The position numbers and the translations under genes are program-made. Below the pieces are notes generated by a model, which worked only from the letters and a program-made list of their open reading frames with translations, did not search any database and was not told the origin of the DNA. From Apophysomyces variabilis (Eukaryota; Mucoromycota; Mucoromycetes; Mucorales; Mucoraceae): a stretch of 64,000 nt of DNA. Positions 24,584 through 37,515 of this stretch are shown here, piece after piece. Position 1 is the first letter of the stretch, and each line of letters begins with the position of its first letter. The stretch lies in NCBI GenBank assembly GCA_002749535.1, contig MZZL01000391.1:585337-649336 (forward strand), written 5' to 3'.

Positions 24584-25787
24584 ATGGGTAATGCCTTCTC
24601 GAAAAACAAGGTGATTCCTCCTTCCTTGACCGCCAATCACTGTTAACTCCCGGCCTGCAGACTGACCCCAACGACTATGAAAAAATCCTGTCTGAACTAG
24701 ATGCTGCTGTTCAAAAAGCAGAGTTTCGCTTGTCCGAGATCAAGATTCGTCAGAGACGCACTGGCGTGCTATGGATAATTTATAGCAGTCTTATATGGGC
24801 CGTCTATTCAATATATTGCTTCTTTACATGGGATCCAGAACAGGAGTATCAAGCGATCTTCACTATTGCCGCTCCCATCTTCCTCATTCCGTTTGGGTAA
24901 CAACTGATGCACTATGATTTACATTATGCTTACCATGCCAACTGCAGGATATACTATATTCGGCAAGCAGCGGCATGGTATTATATGCGGAAACAGAAAA
25001 ATGAGGAAACGCGTTTAGTAGCTCTTCGTGCACAACAGAAACTGAAAGTCGAAGAGTTAAAAAAGAAGACGTCTTATTACACCACCAAATCGCTACTCGA
25101 GCGATATGATCTTTCAAAAAAGAAAGAGCAAGAGAAAAGTATGGATCAACTTCGGCAAAGAAAACCAGGTACAAATTGGCGAGGTGAGCTCAAAAAGAAT
25201 GAAAATAACCTTTTGGATTCAGTATCTGTGCCTGGTACGACGCGTCAGACGCCACCTCATCAGGGCCAAAGTCAATTACAGGGTCCATCTGCCGTAGCAA
25301 GTCCTGTCTCTCCTACTATCAACTCCGTACCTCACCCTGTCAATCCACCTAGCAGCATGGCAGCACCTCCTCAGCGTCAATGGTACGATAAACTAGTGGA
25401 TGCCCTAGTTGGCGAAGATGGTCCGGAAACCAAGTATGCTCTTATTTGCTCTCACTGCTTTGCGCATAATGGGCTGGTGCTTCCTCAAGAGATCGAGAAA
25501 ATTCGTAAGTTATCATGATTATACCAGATGCCATCCGCTAGAACCTTGTAACAGAATACACTTGTCCGGTTTGCAAAAAGTTTAATCCGGCGCGTCAGCC
25601 ATCTGCTAATACAGCTAGAAGCCCAGCACCGGCGACACCAGTATTACCGGCTTCACCCGAACCTTCGGGTAGTCCGAGCCGTGAGGGTTCGCCAGCAAAA
25701 GAAGCCAAAGAAGATAGTAAGGAAGAGTCACCTGCGGAAGAGCAGTCATTATCAGCCGAAGCTCTATCGAAAGAGGAAGGAGACTAG
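24584..25787 (+). CDS. LNP1: Lunapark (Lnp1) ER three-way-junction protein
   Basis: ER membrane protein that stabilises three-way tubule junctions, working against atlastin/Sey1 fusion. Exons 24584-24610, 24661-24896, 24948-25504 and 25555-25787 give 350 residues.
The N-terminus MGNAFSKNK carries a Gly2 typical of N-myristoylation. A coiled segment with EIKIRQRR precedes two membrane spans (about residues 50-90). A long Lys/Glu/Gln coiled coil and a Pro/Ser linker follow. The diagnostic Lunapark zinc finger has CSHC and CPVC pairs, read as YALICSHCFAHNGLV and, after the last intron, YTCPVCKKFNPAR. The tail is acidic and Ser-rich. All four zinc cysteines are present. Confidence 0.93.
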
Positions 25788-26677
25788 TAACATGTCACGA
25801 GGGAGAGCAGTAACCAAGATCAAAATTTTTCCGCTATCAACAAGAGGTCGTCATATATTCGGTCAAAGCGTCGTCGTGTTGCCGACCACGTCAATGAATA
25901 AATTCTTATACTACAATTTCAATACCAAAACGATATGACCGATAGTATGCTACAAAAAGCAGACAATTAAGTACTTTTACGTCCTTTAATTCTGAATCAG
26001 CTTACATTACCGGAGTTCTGTTCAAGAACTTGTGACACAAAAGGAAACACGTATGGATATCCAGTTGCGGTTTGGTGATCTACCAGAAGATAGGAAGGTG
26101 AAGCCAAAGACAGTAGCTCCTCAGCAAGGACTACTATTAATTCGGCTGCACTAAGCCTATGGATTAGCACATGTAGAATGTACATATTGTATCCTCTCAG
26201 CAAGTATACGTTCTTGCTAAAGCACTTTTATACCATATCTCAGATCTCTGCATATATCTAATCCGCTCCGGCGAAAGAAAGGTTTAATACCTTGCCTCAG
26301 CCTTCCACTTGCTTCCGAGACAAGTTGAGCCTATTTCACCCTGTTTTGTTTGCTGGATCTGTACTCTTTCGATGCGTAAAAACAGCTAGGCGGAGATATA
26401 AATAGACAATGGACTCTCAGCTTGCTCAGTAAGTTTAGATTGTGCAATATATCAAAGACTTCAATCTAGCTTTGTTAACAATGTAGCCACCTATTTTACT
26501 TTGCTTGGCTTTATTCAGCTATCCAAATCGAACGAGTCTATGATCAAGGCGTACTTTGCATAATCGTTCCACAGTTTTCAGTGATCATATCGTCTGGGGG
26601 AAAAAGGCGAAGTCACACAAAAAAATAACAATCATTTGCAGCTGGACTTGCCTCGCTCGTCTCAAAGTTCGCGCGAT
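25788..26677. other. Intergenic region and 5' leader of the nucleoporin gene
   Basis: About 900 bp. A TATA-like GATATAAATA lies near 26393-26402. An ATG at 26409 opens a 7-codon frame interrupted by a splice donor (GTAAGT at about 26429), so a 5'UTR intron or an extra first coding exon is possible. I could not find an in-phase acceptor linking it to the nucleoporin frame. Confidence 0.35.
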
Positions 26678-29186
26678 ATGAGGTATGTCATGCATAACCT
26701 CCGGCGAATAAAGACATTCACACTTGTTATACAGTAGAAGAAGCCATAGAGCAAAGAAAGGCGGAAGTGGAGGCTCCGATGCCAATATTCCTAACTTCGT
26801 ATTTAATGCTGGAGGCGCATCGACTTCTCCTGTCAGCTTCAATTTCGGAAGCCAACCAAGCAGCCCACAAGGAGTGTTCGCATTTGGTACTGGATCAAGC
26901 TCCCCTGCGAAACCAACCTTTGGCTTTGGCTCTCCCACCAATGCTGTTTCTCAAACATCCACATCGACCTCACCTTTCACATTTTCAGTGCCATCAGCGG
27001 CTCCGTCATCTCCATTTGGCGCCAGTCAGCCCAGTCCTTTGACACGTTCTTCCTCAGAGATGAATTTGGCACCGCCAACAAAGCCAGTGGAATCGTATAA
27101 ACGATCAGCTTCTGATCATGTCGATCCTACGGTCCTGAGCACCCCTACTCAGGCAACGCCAACGGCTTTCGCATTTACACCTTCTCCTCAGCTTCCTGCA
27201 GCAGCACCAGTAGCTTTCTCGATTCCATCAGCGTCAAGCGGATCTACAAGCACTGCCATGACAACGACTGCGTTCGGCACGGAAAGTACAGCCGTAAAGA
27301 CTACTACGATTCCTACACCAACATTCAGTTTTGGCACGCCACCTCAAACATCCGCATTTGGAGCAACAACTTCTGCTTTCGGTACCTCACCTGCAACAAC
27401 GACTGCTAGTACATCTACACCGGCAGCAGCTTCAGTGTCTGCTTTCACATTTGGAGCTAGTACTACTGCTGCTAGCACAGCTACTCCTACCTCGGCAACA
27501 CCTACCGGCCTTCTTGGAGCCAATACGGAGCCTACCCCTTCAACAGCTGCTCCGACGTCTGTAGCTACTGTTGCTCCTTCAATATCCGAAGCGAAAACAA
27601 GCGCACCAGCATCAGCTACATCTGCTCCCATATTTACGTTTGGCACCGCGAAACCCACATCGACGTCAAATGCTACTACGACCCCAACAACAACTACTCC
27701 ATTATTTGGCACGCCTAAAACGTCCTCTCCAACTACAACAGGTGTGGTGGCAACTTCATCTATCCCGACCTTTTCATTTGGTGCGCCAAAAACAACTACG
27801 ACAACTACAACAACGTCCAGCACTACAAGTACGACCACTTCGGCCTTCTCATTCGGCACACCAAAAGCAACGTCAACAGGTACGGCAGGAACCACGCCTT
27901 CAATTTCTTTTGGATCAAACAAGTCAACAGCAGATAACACTGCATCAAAAGCTACTACGGCACCAACGTTTTCATTTGGAGCAGCACCTGGCAAAAAGGA
28001 AGATGGGATCAAGACAACTACTCCAGCTACTGCAGCAATCAGCACACCTGCTTCTGCTAGTACCACAACTACTACGTCTGCACCTGCGCCTGCAACGACA
28101 GGCGCGTTTTCATTCTCGGCTCCACCGACAGCCTCGGCTGTTTCAGCACCTGAGAAACCAAATCCTTTCTCACTTGATAAGATCGTTCAAGAATTGACAC
28201 AGATTTCTACCGTACCACCTAGTCAGATTCATGCCACTGTTATTCCTCCTTCAATGCAAGGACTATTGTAAGTATCGATAATATCAAATATTTGTTTGTA
28301 TTCATGTAGAATTGCAGGGAGAATAAGATAGTTGTAAATACCAATTTCCGAATCGATAATATCTTGCCAGAAACGAAATTCACAGAGTTACCGGAGGCAG
28401 CTCAGAGAGAATTGGATGCGCTTGATGCATATATCCGAACTGAAAGTCAGCGATGTCAGTATCTTTTGAAGCAGAGTAGTTCTCGAAACACCGAATCTGT
28501 TGAGAAAGCCAAGGCAGATATAGAATCGCTATCCCAGGTAAACAGAGTGATAGACTACGTTTGAAAGGAGTTATTTATACGGTATGGTGATATAGCGATT
28601 GAATGCGTTGACGAGTCAGCTTAAAGGCTATAAGGAAGCGACAGGGCGTCTTTTCGATACTGTTCAGGAACAACTTCGTCACGCGGCGGATGGCAGTGCT
28701 ATCATTGAAGCGTGTAAACATTCAGGGCGCACAGCACCTTGGCTTTTTGGTTATGGTGCCGATGATGAGTAGGTTAATCGATAAGTGATAGATCAGTCCT
28801 AATATAGAACGATCGACTGTAGTTATTTCCTGGTGCTTGCCAATCAGATGAGTCAACGGCTGGAAGAATACAAGAAAACGATTTGGGTAAGTCCATAAAT
28901 CTGTATAGGTTCGATAGTTGACACATAACAGGAAATTGAACGAACACTTGATTCGTGGGCGAAGAACAGGACGCGTTCTCCTCAAGGTAACACACTTTGT
29001 GATAAAGCAGGAGCTCACCGGCTTGTTTGTGTTGTAGATATTGCACATATCATCAAGGCACAAAATCAGACTTTCCTTGCATTGACAGACAAAGTGGCAG
29101 CACTCCATGAAAAGGTTAAATTAGAAGAGGATTATTACACTCAAAGTTTTGCAAAGAGGGATAACGTAAGGATGGGAGTGTATTAA
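26678..29186 (+). CDS. NUP49: FG-repeat nucleoporin Nup58/Nup49 (p58/p45)
   Basis: Central-channel nucleoporin of the Nsp1-Nup57-Nup49 type complex (Nup62-54-58 in animals). Its FG repeats bind transport receptors. Exons 26678-26682, 26735-28267, 28318-28537, 28596-28768, 28823-28886, 28932-28986 and 29038-29186 give about 732 residues.
The N-terminal two thirds are a Ser/Thr/Ala-rich FG domain with many FG, FSFG, FxFG and GFG units (for example FSFGAPK, FTFGAST). The C-terminal third is coiled coil, with NFRIDNILPETKF then the family-specific YFLVLANQMSQRLEEYKK and SPQDIAHIIKAQNQTFLAL, close to animal p58.
The FG domain is codon-biased to ACx and GCx, so other frames stay open over long stretches. 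The 5' end is the weak point: the proposed start exon is 5 nt, and a start at 26409 with an unresolved intron remains possible. Confidence 0.88.
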
Positions 29187-29317
29187 AAATTGGTTTCTGT
29201 ATGGCATGTTACTGTGCGGGCTTAAAAAAACTTTTAAATTGGCGCTCAGACGGCCATAAAAATAAACATTTTTCGAAAACTTTTTGTTCTTCTCCTTTCA
29301 AACGTAAACTATCAGCC

Positions 29318-29937
29318 ATGGAACGTACTTACATTATGGTCAAGCCTGACGGTACGTCACTAATGGCAGGATGATGTGTATAAGCTGACGTACGAATGGA
29401 ATAGGCGTTGAGCGCGGTATCGTCGGTGAAATTATCAAGCGCTTCGAGCAACGTGGCTACCAGCTTCTTGCCTTGGAGTTGTTGCACCCCACCAAGGAAC
29501 TCCTTGAGGAGCACGTAAGTTGCAATAAAAGTGATTTAGCATTTCTTCAGCAGGGACTGACATGACGACAGTATCAAGACTTGAAGGGCAAGGGTTTCTT
29601 CCCCAGCTTGATTGAGTACATGTCCTCCGGACCTGTTGTTGGTATGGTCTGGGCTGGTAAGGAAGTTGTCAAGGTTGGCCGCAAGATGTTGGGTGAGACC
29701 AACCCTCTTGCCAGTGCCCCTGGTACCATCCGTGGTGATTTCTGTATTGAAGTCGTAAGTATTGTAAAACGTGATAAAATGACAGGGTGGCTTACTCCAA
29801 AAATTCAGGGCCGCAACATCTGCCACGGATCTGACTCTGTCGAGTCTGCTGAGCGCGAAATTGCCTTGTGGTTCCCCCGTGGTGTCAAGTCCTACGAGCG
29901 CAACAAGTCTTTGCACTCCTTGATCTACGAGAACTAA
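29318..29937 (+). CDS. YNK1: Nucleoside diphosphate kinase
   Basis: Moves the gamma-phosphate from ATP to NDPs through a phospho-histidine. Exons 29318-29351, 29405-29514, 29572-29754 and 29809-29937 give 151 residues, the family norm.
[12 protein letters not shown] starts the protein. [14 protein letters not shown] and the Kpn-loop segment [13 protein letters not shown] follow. The active site is [18 protein letters not shown], with the catalytic His, and the end is the typical hexamer C-terminus SLIYEN. All catalytic residues are intact. Base composition is more GC-rich and C-ending than its neighbours, as expected for a strongly expressed gene. AATAAA lies 17 nt after the stop. Confidence 0.97.
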
Positions 29938-29953
29938 ATGCTTTCTCGCAAAC

Positions 29954-29959
29954 AATAAA
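29954..29959 (+). terminator. Poly(A) signal of the NDK gene
   Basis: AATAAA lies 17 nt past the NDK stop codon, in an A-rich 3' flank. Confidence 0.4.
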
Positions 29960-30507
29960 TACCTTGTAAATTAAAAGCTTTGCGTTGTGTGTCCACGGTT
30001 TGAGAATAAGAGAACAACTTTGTACATACCAAAATTGAAGGGTTTAGTGGTTATGACCGTCCCCATTTGCTCGTAGACGTAGTAGTATGAATCCTTTAAC
30101 CGGAATACGGATGTACCTGCGTAACAGCTTACAATCAATGTCATGCTACTTGCAACTAACTTACACAATGGTGAGGCTTACTGTGGCACAATAAAGGTAT
30201 TCCTTTCATCGATAATGAGCCATTCGTTTCTGTTTATGCGACCAACAGAAGACCAAGAGATGCGGTATCTTGGAAAAGGGCAAATGCTATTTAGTTCGGT
30301 TGGAAGCCTACACTATTTTCAATAGTTGGATTGCAGCATAGGAAAGGCTTTCAGATAGCTGTTAGTTTTAAGACCGATCCTCTTTCAGTGGAACGAAGTT
30401 AGGAACGCATTAATCACTGAAACGAATTGAAAGTGACTTTGCTTCGTTAAAGCGCGTCAGATCCATACTTTTCCTTGCTTGCCGGAGCCTATCTATCCCC
30501 ATCAATT
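29960..30507. other. Intergenic region, nothing recognised
   Basis: About 550 bp between NDK and the DEAH helicase. Open frames are short and featureless. It probably holds the helicase promoter. Confidence 0.4.
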
Positions 30508-33500
30508 ATGGCAAGGAAGACAAAAAAGCATACATCTAATCGTGGTTATGCCACCTCATCCTTGCCCTCCAAACAAGTTACTGCTCTAAATGAGACACCA
30601 GCAGTGGGAGAATCCGCGTCTGACACGTCAACTGTCCGACATAAAGACAATGTTGCCAAAGACATGCGATTGAATGAAGAATTAAAAGATCATGTCTTGA
30701 CATTAGTTAAGCGGTTCGACTCGTTAAATGAACGGAAAGCACAAAAGGCCTTGGATATGATGTCCCAAGAAGAACATCACCGACTTGAACAGAAATCGTT
30801 TGCTCTTCCCTCGGAACTTGAGCATGAATTGCTTCAAGTCCTAAAAACAGAAGGAAACATAAACAAATCTCGTAAGCAAAGTCTACCTGTTTTATCACTT
30901 GAGTTGACACTGTCTTGTCTCGCTTTTCAGCGGTAGTCGTATCATCTGCATCTCAAGTATTTCGTGAAGATGAGAAAGACAAAACCATTGAACAGCTAGA
31001 TCTCATTTATCGCACATTACTCAAACTCGGGTTCCACGCAGCTGATATTGAACAATCACTGGGAGCTAGTCTTTCCTTACAGCTGCAGGACCATCTAGAC
31101 TGGGTAAAGGGCGTTTGTGCTTCGATGCAGCATTCTAAATACAGTTTCTCCAGCTATGTATTAATGTCCCTTACGAAAGAATGCCTGTGGGCTTGTTCGA
31201 TAAGTACTATACTGAAAATGGTTCGTACGTTGGTTGTAGAACTTAATGCTTATACTCATGGCTCATTCTCAGATACCACAATTGAGACCGTATATTACGG
31301 TGGAAAAGATGTATGTATCGCAAATGCTTTACAAATGGTGTAATTAATTTATTCCTTTTAGTCTTCTGTCAAAGCCGAAGACCAGACGCCTCGTCACGTA
31401 GCTCAACCTGCTGAGCCAATACAGGTAGCGTCGACTCTTAAGGCTAAAGGCGCTGATGAGATCAACGATGACTACAAATCACGAATTATGCGTGCAGCAC
31501 AACAATATATGGTAGCTGTTTCAAAGGTTAACAGGTGTATAAGCTAAGGAAAGAAACTTCATCTATAGGAGGAAGATGAAGAACAGGAAAATGTGAATGA
31601 AAAGCATGCTAGGCTTAAATTTGAAATGTCCACACTTGAACAGCAGTTGCCTTCCAAGAAGAAAGGGAAAAAGGGCAAGAAGCATGTAGACACTCAATTG
31701 ACAGATACAGAATTGATAAAACTGCAAAAGAAGATTCAGGATATTCAGCAGACCCTGTGTAACATTGAAGCAGATTGGGAGTATGACAAGGCTAAAGCAG
31801 CAGAACTATACATCGCGCACAAGCAAAAAGCTGCAAAGGAACGAGAAGACAGATGTCAAAATCCGGAGACGTCTGTGGGTCATATATCAGATCCTGCTAC
31901 TGAGGCTGTTGTTAAACCAGAGCTAATGAAGGAGGAAGAAGAAGACGAATATGGCCTTCTCGGTGGGCTAATGCTGGAACAAATGGAGAACAATGAGGTT
32001 GGTGCTAGTCATTCTGTTGTAACGTGGGACGTGGTCAATGTTGTCACCTCGTCCTGGAAAGGCAAATATCCGAAGCATCAGCTTCAAGACCTGTCTAAAC
32101 GTCATGGCTACATAACACAAAAGTACAGCACATCAAACATTGGTAGTGGTTTATGGCGAGCGAGCGTTAGTCTTACTTCGAGATCCCCACAAGATCCATC
32201 GGTTACAGTTGAGATGCCGGAAGGTCTCGCAGCTTCGAATGCCGGTGATGCAGAGCAATTAGCTGCGGTATGCACATATTCAACATGAGTAAGTCCTTAG
32301 TGTTTTGATAGACAGCAGCATTATTCCATCTGGATCCTGATGCTACTATATATCGAACTATGCCGCAAACTGTGAAAGACCTATGGTTAAAGTGGAAGGA
32401 TGATAAAGTACGCACCGGTGTGATATTGCTTGTATTAACCTTTCAATGCTAGGAACAAATGGAAGCCGGTCCGCGACTAGAAGCCGGGCGTAGGCGTATC
32501 CAATTTCTATATGACTTGCTGGAAACGTCATCTCAACAGCGTAAAACTCGCAATGTATAGATCTTGTTAAGGTTGACCTCCTCTGACTGCTACTCTAGGG
32601 AAAGGAACTAAAGGGAGATGAGTCTAAACTTACAGATCATACTATGCCAATTCTTCGAGAGTCGTTACCCAAGAGAAAAGAGGTATTTTCCAGAGTTCAA
32701 CAATCGTTTCTGAAGCGTCTCCAAACTGAGAGATATCAAGGCATGAAAGTACGTACTACCTGCAAGTTATACTATCTTAACCAATTTTCTCTTCCAGAAA
32801 AAGCGTGGCGAATTACCGGTATCCGCTTACCGCAAGGATATCCTTCGCCTTGTGAAGGAAAATCAAGTGATCATCATTTCTGGTGAAACTGGATGGTAAA
32901 GTGGAAATGTGCGTATTCAGACTATTAATTCTGTAAAAGCGGTAAGAGTACGCAAGTACCCCAGTTTATTGCAGAGGATTTATTACAGAATTCTGCGGAG
33001 AATGGCATGGTGATTTGTACGCAGGTAAAGTATTGCAAGTAGAGGTTATTTCTACTTAAAATGCCAGTAAAGCCCCGTAGAATCTCAGCTATTTCCATTG
33101 CAAATCGCGTATCCGCCGAGATGGGTGACAAACCTCACTCGACTGGAAGTCCTGACTCGCTTGTGGGATATCAAATCCGCTTGGAGAGTAAAGCGTCTAA
33201 AGAGAATGTCCTTTTGTTCTGCACTACGGTAATCTATACATCTATCGTTCCTGAGAGTCTATTAACTTGGCACCTTGATTGCAGGGCATATTACTGCGCC
33301 GTCTCGAGTCAGATCAATATCTTGAAGGCGTTACACATGTTGTGGTAGACGAAGTTCACGAGAGGACCGTTGAAAGCGACTTTCTTCTCATCGTTCTAAA
33401 GCGTTTGTGTGTTACTCGTCCGAACTTAAGGTATGCATTGATTTTTGATTGTTACTGTTTGGCTTACCGTGACTAGGGTTATACTCATGAGCGCCACTGT

Positions 33501-35907
33501 GGAAGCACATCGTTTTTCTTCGTATTTTGGTAATTGCCCTGTTTTGTCAGTACCTGGAAGAACGTTCCCAGTGCAAGTACAGTACCTCGAGGATGTGATT
33601 CAAACAACTGGTATACAACGCACAATAACCTAGAACATCTTTATAAGTGAGCGATGCTATCTAGGTTATGTTTTGGAAGAAGAATCTCCATATGCCATCA
33701 AGCGTGCAAGGGTTCGTCAAGGTACTGTGACACTTGAATAATTTAACCTGTTCTTATGTGGAATTGTGTAATTTAGACAAAGGATCTGTTGATATATCAG
33801 GAAAGCATGGATCATCGAAGCGAGTGAGACTTGAGTGGTTTGAAGAAGACACAGATGATGAAGATCCGTACGATTTCGCAAGATACGAATCCAAACTCAA
33901 AACAGTTGATACAGATGAGGCTGAAAGCAACGATAAATACAGCAAACAGACTTATAAGATGATAAGGCGCATGGATGAATATAGGATTAATTACGATCTT
34001 ATCTTACAATTGTTCGAACACATATGTATCAAATCCACAGAATCAGATACGGACATTCCAATGAGCGGAGCCATTTTGGTGTTCTTACCTGGTATGCCGG
34101 AGATACGACGATTGTATGATTTGCTTTCCGGTCATAGCGTTCTTGGTGACTCTACGCGATTCCTTTTGATTGCTTTGCATTCTACTCTATCCTCGGAGCA
34201 TCAGGAGCGAGCCTTTGATATACCTCCTGAAGGTGTACGAAAAATCGTGTTGTCTACGAACATTGCGGAAACAGGAGTTACCATTAGCGATGTCACCATT
34301 GTTATCGATACTGGCATGGCTAAAATTGTGAGGTACGTGACAACTTTCTCGGAAAAGGTTATAATGTACTTTGTTACAGCTATGAAGAGAAAAAGAGGAT
34401 TACCCGCTTGCGCCAGACATTTGTTGCCAAGGCAAATGCTCGACAACGACGTGGTCGTGCTGGTCGAGTACAAGAAGGAATTTGCTTCCATCTATTTACA
34501 CAGGAACGATATGATCAAGTATGCTTACAGTATGCTTCCCATGGTCAGATTGCTTACAGGAGGTTAGATGCCGGACTACGAAAAGCCTGAAATATTGAGG
34601 TTGCCGTTAGAAGAGCTGTGCCTGAGGATTAAAGTGTGTAATCTCGGTTCCATTCACGAAGTCTTGGCCGCCGCTCTCGATGCGCCTTCGCAGAAGATGA
34701 TAGACAACGCCGTGCAAACCTTGCAAGAGGTGATACAATATGGTAATACCGCTCCTTATTTAATACAGGGTTGATAGGTACAAGCATTGTCTTCGGACGA
34801 ATCCCAAACATTGACACCGCTAGGCGCACATCTTGCACACCTACCTGTAGATGTACATATTGGAAAAATGATACTGTTCGGTGCTATTTTCCGATGCCTG
34901 GATCCTGTTCTAACCGTTGCTGCCTCCCTGAGCTTTAAAAGCCCATTTGTCCGACCCTTTGGGAAGGAATCCGAGGCAGATGCTGCTAGGGAGAAATTTA
35001 GATATGGTAAACAAATTAATTTTCAAGTGGCAATATATTAAGCACCTATAACAGCCAATTCGGATTTCTGGACGATATATAAAGCGTATTGCAGCTGGAG
35101 AGAACACTTACAACGAGTGAGACATCAACCCAGATGGACTAAAGAGATGCACAAATTTTGTAGCAAACATTTTCTAAGCCAGCAAAACCTGGAAATGATT
35201 GAAGATATGAAGCAGCAATATCTCGAACTGCTGGTCAGCATTGGATTCGTTAAGCTTGATCAGCAAAAGGCTGTACATCGCTATGAGTTAAAGCGCGCAA
35301 ACCGCATATGTCGTGTACCGGGACCGTATGATGCTCATTCCGATAAGGTCGCAGTGGTCAACGCAGCCATTGTCGCTGGATTATATCCGAAAATAGCCGC
35401 ATATTCTCGCGAGAAGAATCAGTTCATGACTGATATACTCACAGTTCAAATTCATCCTTCCTCGGTGCTTCATCGTTCTCCGGATATGCTCCAGCACGAT
35501 TTCCTGACATACAACACCATCGTGATGAGCGACAAGGTATATCTCTGGGAAACTGCGTCCATTAAAGCAGCTATTGTGCTGCTCTTAGCAAAAGAAATGG
35601 TGATTAAGGTAAATGATCAATACTATCGTACTAGTCACTTATAAAGTTGTGTTTTATTCAAAGCACAAAACCCGTTGTGTTGTCCTGGATCGCTGGATTC
35701 CTTTTAAGTGCTATGCAAGAACAGCCGTGTTACTTAAATTCCTTCGTACAGAACTGGTAATTTGACGAGTTTTTTTTTTGCATATTTTAACCAATGGCTT
35801 TTATACAGAACAATTGGCTCGCAGCAAAGATGGATACACCCAGCTTGGATTTAACAAACTATGGCCAGGAAATCATGAATGTGTGGATTAAGACATTAGA
35901 AGTATAA
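30508..35907 (+). CDS. DHX29: DEAH-box RNA helicase, DHX29-like
   Basis: Large RNA helicase of the DHX29/DHX57 group. Animal DHX29 binds 40S subunits and helps scanning through structured leaders.
The N-terminus [17 protein letters not shown] matches the DHX29 start. First exons: 30508-30871, 30931-31103, 31154-31232, 31273-31310, 31362-31511, 31569-32267, 32312-32407 and 32453-32554, then about ten more; I estimate 1250-1350 residues. A UBA-like N-terminal region and a Lys-rich coiled part ([11 protein letters not shown]) precede the helicase.
Motif I SGETGCGKST is split by an intron near 32897. Motif II is DEVH ([10 protein letters not shown], about 33349), motif III MSATVE, motif [15 protein letters not shown], and motif [14 protein letters not shown]. 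The HA2/OB region follows. The last exon ends NVWIKTLEV. The small exons at 31.15-31.31 kb are my least certain junctions. Confidence 0.9.
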
Positions 35908-36332
35908 ATAAAGTTGAGTCAGAAGATCTTCTACCGAAATATAACAGAGCAATGGCTTCAATCGCGATCCTAATTTAACAGCAGAATGTCTTCCCAGCAT
36001 CTTTCATTTCCCTCGTACATAACGGGTAACGCTGTTTTGCTTTGTAGTGCGTACGTTCCTTGACATGCTCCAGAAATCTGGATATTATGATTGTCCGGCA
36101 CTGATGTGCTTAACGGTAACATCAACCAATATGCATGCTGATTCATGGCGAGTTATAAAGACAAATATATCAAAATATGACGCGCAAGATACAATGGCAA
36201 CTGCTTTGCTGATATAGGATACTCTAGTTACAATTTGCTCTTATCTGAACGATTAGAAATAAAGAAGCGAGTTATTAATATATCTATGATAGATTTTTAC
36301 GTATATCGAACAAAATATATACATAGATTGCG
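35908..36332. other. Tail-to-tail intergenic region
   Basis: About 420 bp between two convergent genes, AT-rich with AATAAA-like words on both strands (for example near 35907-35912 on plus). No gene is seen. Confidence 0.4.
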
Positions 36333-37515
36333 CTATTGCGGTCGATTTCTGCTGTGAGGTTTGTCGATATGGATTGTCAAGTCATGGTCAGGCTTGATTA
36401 TATTGGTAGGAGTATCAGGTTTGTAGGAAGGTATATCGCCTGGCTGTTGTACTAGGGTCTTTGTGTGAGTTACTGGTTCGTCACTGTACTTGTAGCCTGA
36501 CTCAGAAAAATTGGGGGCATGATTGACTCCATAAGTTTGCCATTCGTAGGGATATGTATGGCTTGTTGGTGTTGTGTTTAATGCAACTGGTGACGGTGCA
36601 GAAACAGCAGGATGGTGATTCGTATAAGGAGTTTGGGATTGGTCTGAATGGTACACTGTATTCATTGGTGAAGTGCTGACCGCGTCATGATGAGAACTGT
36701 ATGGGCGATCTTGCGAAATATAGGGCCGGTCTTTGGAGATATACGGGCTAGCTTGAGAGAAGTACGGGCGATCTTCATATACTATATTCGATGCCTGCTT
36801 TCTGCCATAATCTTGCATGCAGCAGAATCTCTGAACAAAAAAAATAAGAAAATGCTTATAGCAAGCAATAGCTACTTACACGAATAAAATAGGCTGAAGC
36901 TAGTGTGGTAAGAAGACCACCAACTGAGATGACCACGATAACAGGAATTGGTAATGCCAGGCCTTTGGGCTGTATAGGATTTCTAGGCCAGGAGTACTCG
37001 TCGTCATCATTTGGACGAGGTGCGATGGAGGGGTAGCTAGGTGGATAAGGGTCTACCGGAGACTTAGGAAGAGGGCTACTGATGGGACCAGTAGGCTGAG
37101 GAGTACCCGTGGGCATAGTGGGGTTACTAGCGGTGCTAGAAGGCACTGGCCCTGGAACCCAATCTCCGAAAAGAGGACGAATAGTCATAGGACCGTAATT
37201 GGCACGAGATGATGAGGCGCCGCAGCTAGCCACGACCCAATAATTATTTCCAGGAGTTACGTTAGGAATCTTAGTAATGATGTCCTTTGTAGCTCGGTTA
37301 GCTTGGATGGTGTTCTCCAGCACACGCGGATTATACAAGCTATCCCCAGATTGTATTGCTAGTTCTATGGTCATCATGCCGCAGTCAGTGGGAGGATCGC
37401 TCCATTCGAGCCATAGAGTCATCCCTGCGTTAATCTGTGCATCTTCAAATTTAGGCTGGATCGAAAATGCCCAAGTGTGAAGGACCAGCGATAACCATAA
37501 TAGAATCTGTATCAT
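36333..37515 (-). CDS. Kre9/Knh1-like type I membrane protein, copy A
   Basis: Predicted cell-surface protein of two exons, 37515-36880 and 36830-36333, 377 residues. An N-terminal signal peptide (IQILLWLSLVLHTWAF) leads to an ectodomain of about 110 residues with GMTLWLEWSD and NVTPGNNYWVVA. This is the pattern of the Ser/Thr-rich Kre9/Knh1-type beta-sandwich found in fungal wall proteins.
A Pro/Thr/Ser-rich stalk follows, then one membrane span (PIPVIVVISVGGLLTTLASAYF), and after the intron a cytoplasmic tail of about 165 residues. The tail contains a short repeated motif: RPYFSQ, SPYISK, RPYISQ and RPYSSH occur in tandem.
The neighbour at 38.0-39.1 kb has the same architecture, so the two may be tandem paralogues. 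The function, perhaps wall sensing, is inference. Confidence 0.75.

Noticed and set aside
26409..26430. Start codon of the nucleoporin at 26409
   Set aside because: The 7-codon frame ends in a GTAAGT donor whose phase does not match any acceptor leading into the nucleoporin frame; kept only as an alternative.
27344..28066. 240-codon minus-strand frame and long plus-strand frames in other registers over the FG nucleoporin
   Set aside because: They are shadows of the repetitive ACx/GCx codons of the FG domain; the nucleoporin frame alone continues in phase into conserved exons.
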